In this document: positions 63,996 through 64,000 of the stretch, piece after piece
Position numbering within the stretch: position 1 is the first letter of the stretch
Layout: the number at the start of each line of letters is the position of its first letter
Assembly: GCA_022606425.2 (NCBI GenBank)
Contig: JAHDVF020001550.1
Span: forward strand, 1-64,000
Direction: 5' to 3'
From: Lepidostoma basale
Lineage: Eukaryota > Arthropoda > Insecta > Trichoptera > Lepidostomatidae
Length of the DNA stretch: 64,000 nt
Program-made: the position numbers and the translations under genes
The notes under the pieces: generated by a model
Told to the model about the DNA's origin: nothing
The model's input: only the letters and a program-made list of their open reading frames with translations
Databases searched by the model: none

Positions 63996-64000
63996 GTATG

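Overview
This looks like a gene-poor stretch of an insect genome, most likely a moth or butterfly. It is AT-rich, with no ORF longer than 217 codons and no recognisable host exon. Its dispersed repeats are the kinds I associate with Lepidoptera: RTE-type and CR1/Jockey-type LINE tails, tRNA-headed SINEs, MITEs and a Helitron fragment. The order-level call is inference from repeat character, not from a host gene.

About 35 LINE pieces from at least ten lineages are present. All are 5'-truncated and nearly all keep only the reverse-transcriptase C-terminus and 3' end. The dominant lineage ends in a small C-rich/G-rich hairpin followed by a (GTTA)n tail. Its longest copy, 46885-47672, still carries the RT YVDD box. 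Other lineages end in (GAA)n, (ATG)n or TTTGAT repeats. A C2H2-finger lineage lies at 29590-29990 and 19425-19800. Clear target-site duplications flank several insertions (13552-13997, 16445-16622, 31549-31850, 34331-34738, 38133-38385, 51981-52543). About eight copies of one tRNA-derived SINE are scattered through the window.

The most interesting component is a large set of palindromic repeats, here called families A-G, K-N and Q. Their hairpins share one design: a CTGANGA-like box, one extra base, a variable paired stem, GAAA, a short perfect palindrome (CATG, CCGG, CAGCTG, CAAATTTG or ACGT) and usually TC. This is the layout of a hammerhead self-cleaving ribozyme with a minimal stem III, a form known from Penelope-like elements and retrozymes. 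One copy (9331-9371, minus strand) also has a perfect 5-bp stem I.

DNA transposon remnants include a 228-bp hAT MITE with an 8-bp TSD (26311-26538), a 192-bp Tc1/mariner-type MITE (63630-63821), a 375-bp long-TIR element (22126-22500) with a partial second copy (62415-62670), and a broken Helitron helicase (12748-13230). Tandem repeats include an eight-unit 71-bp minisatellite (24110-24676) and about 720 bp of nearly pure purine (56056-56776).

Between the repeats are short GC-richer blocks (about 1090-1420, 3590-4040, 15760-16130, 25040-25300, 33340-33740, 35620-36130, 37020-37440, 45640-45925). They contain no repeat I recognise and are the best candidates for conserved non-coding or regulatory DNA. 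Nothing here forms an operon or pathway; the layout records successive, often nested, insertions.
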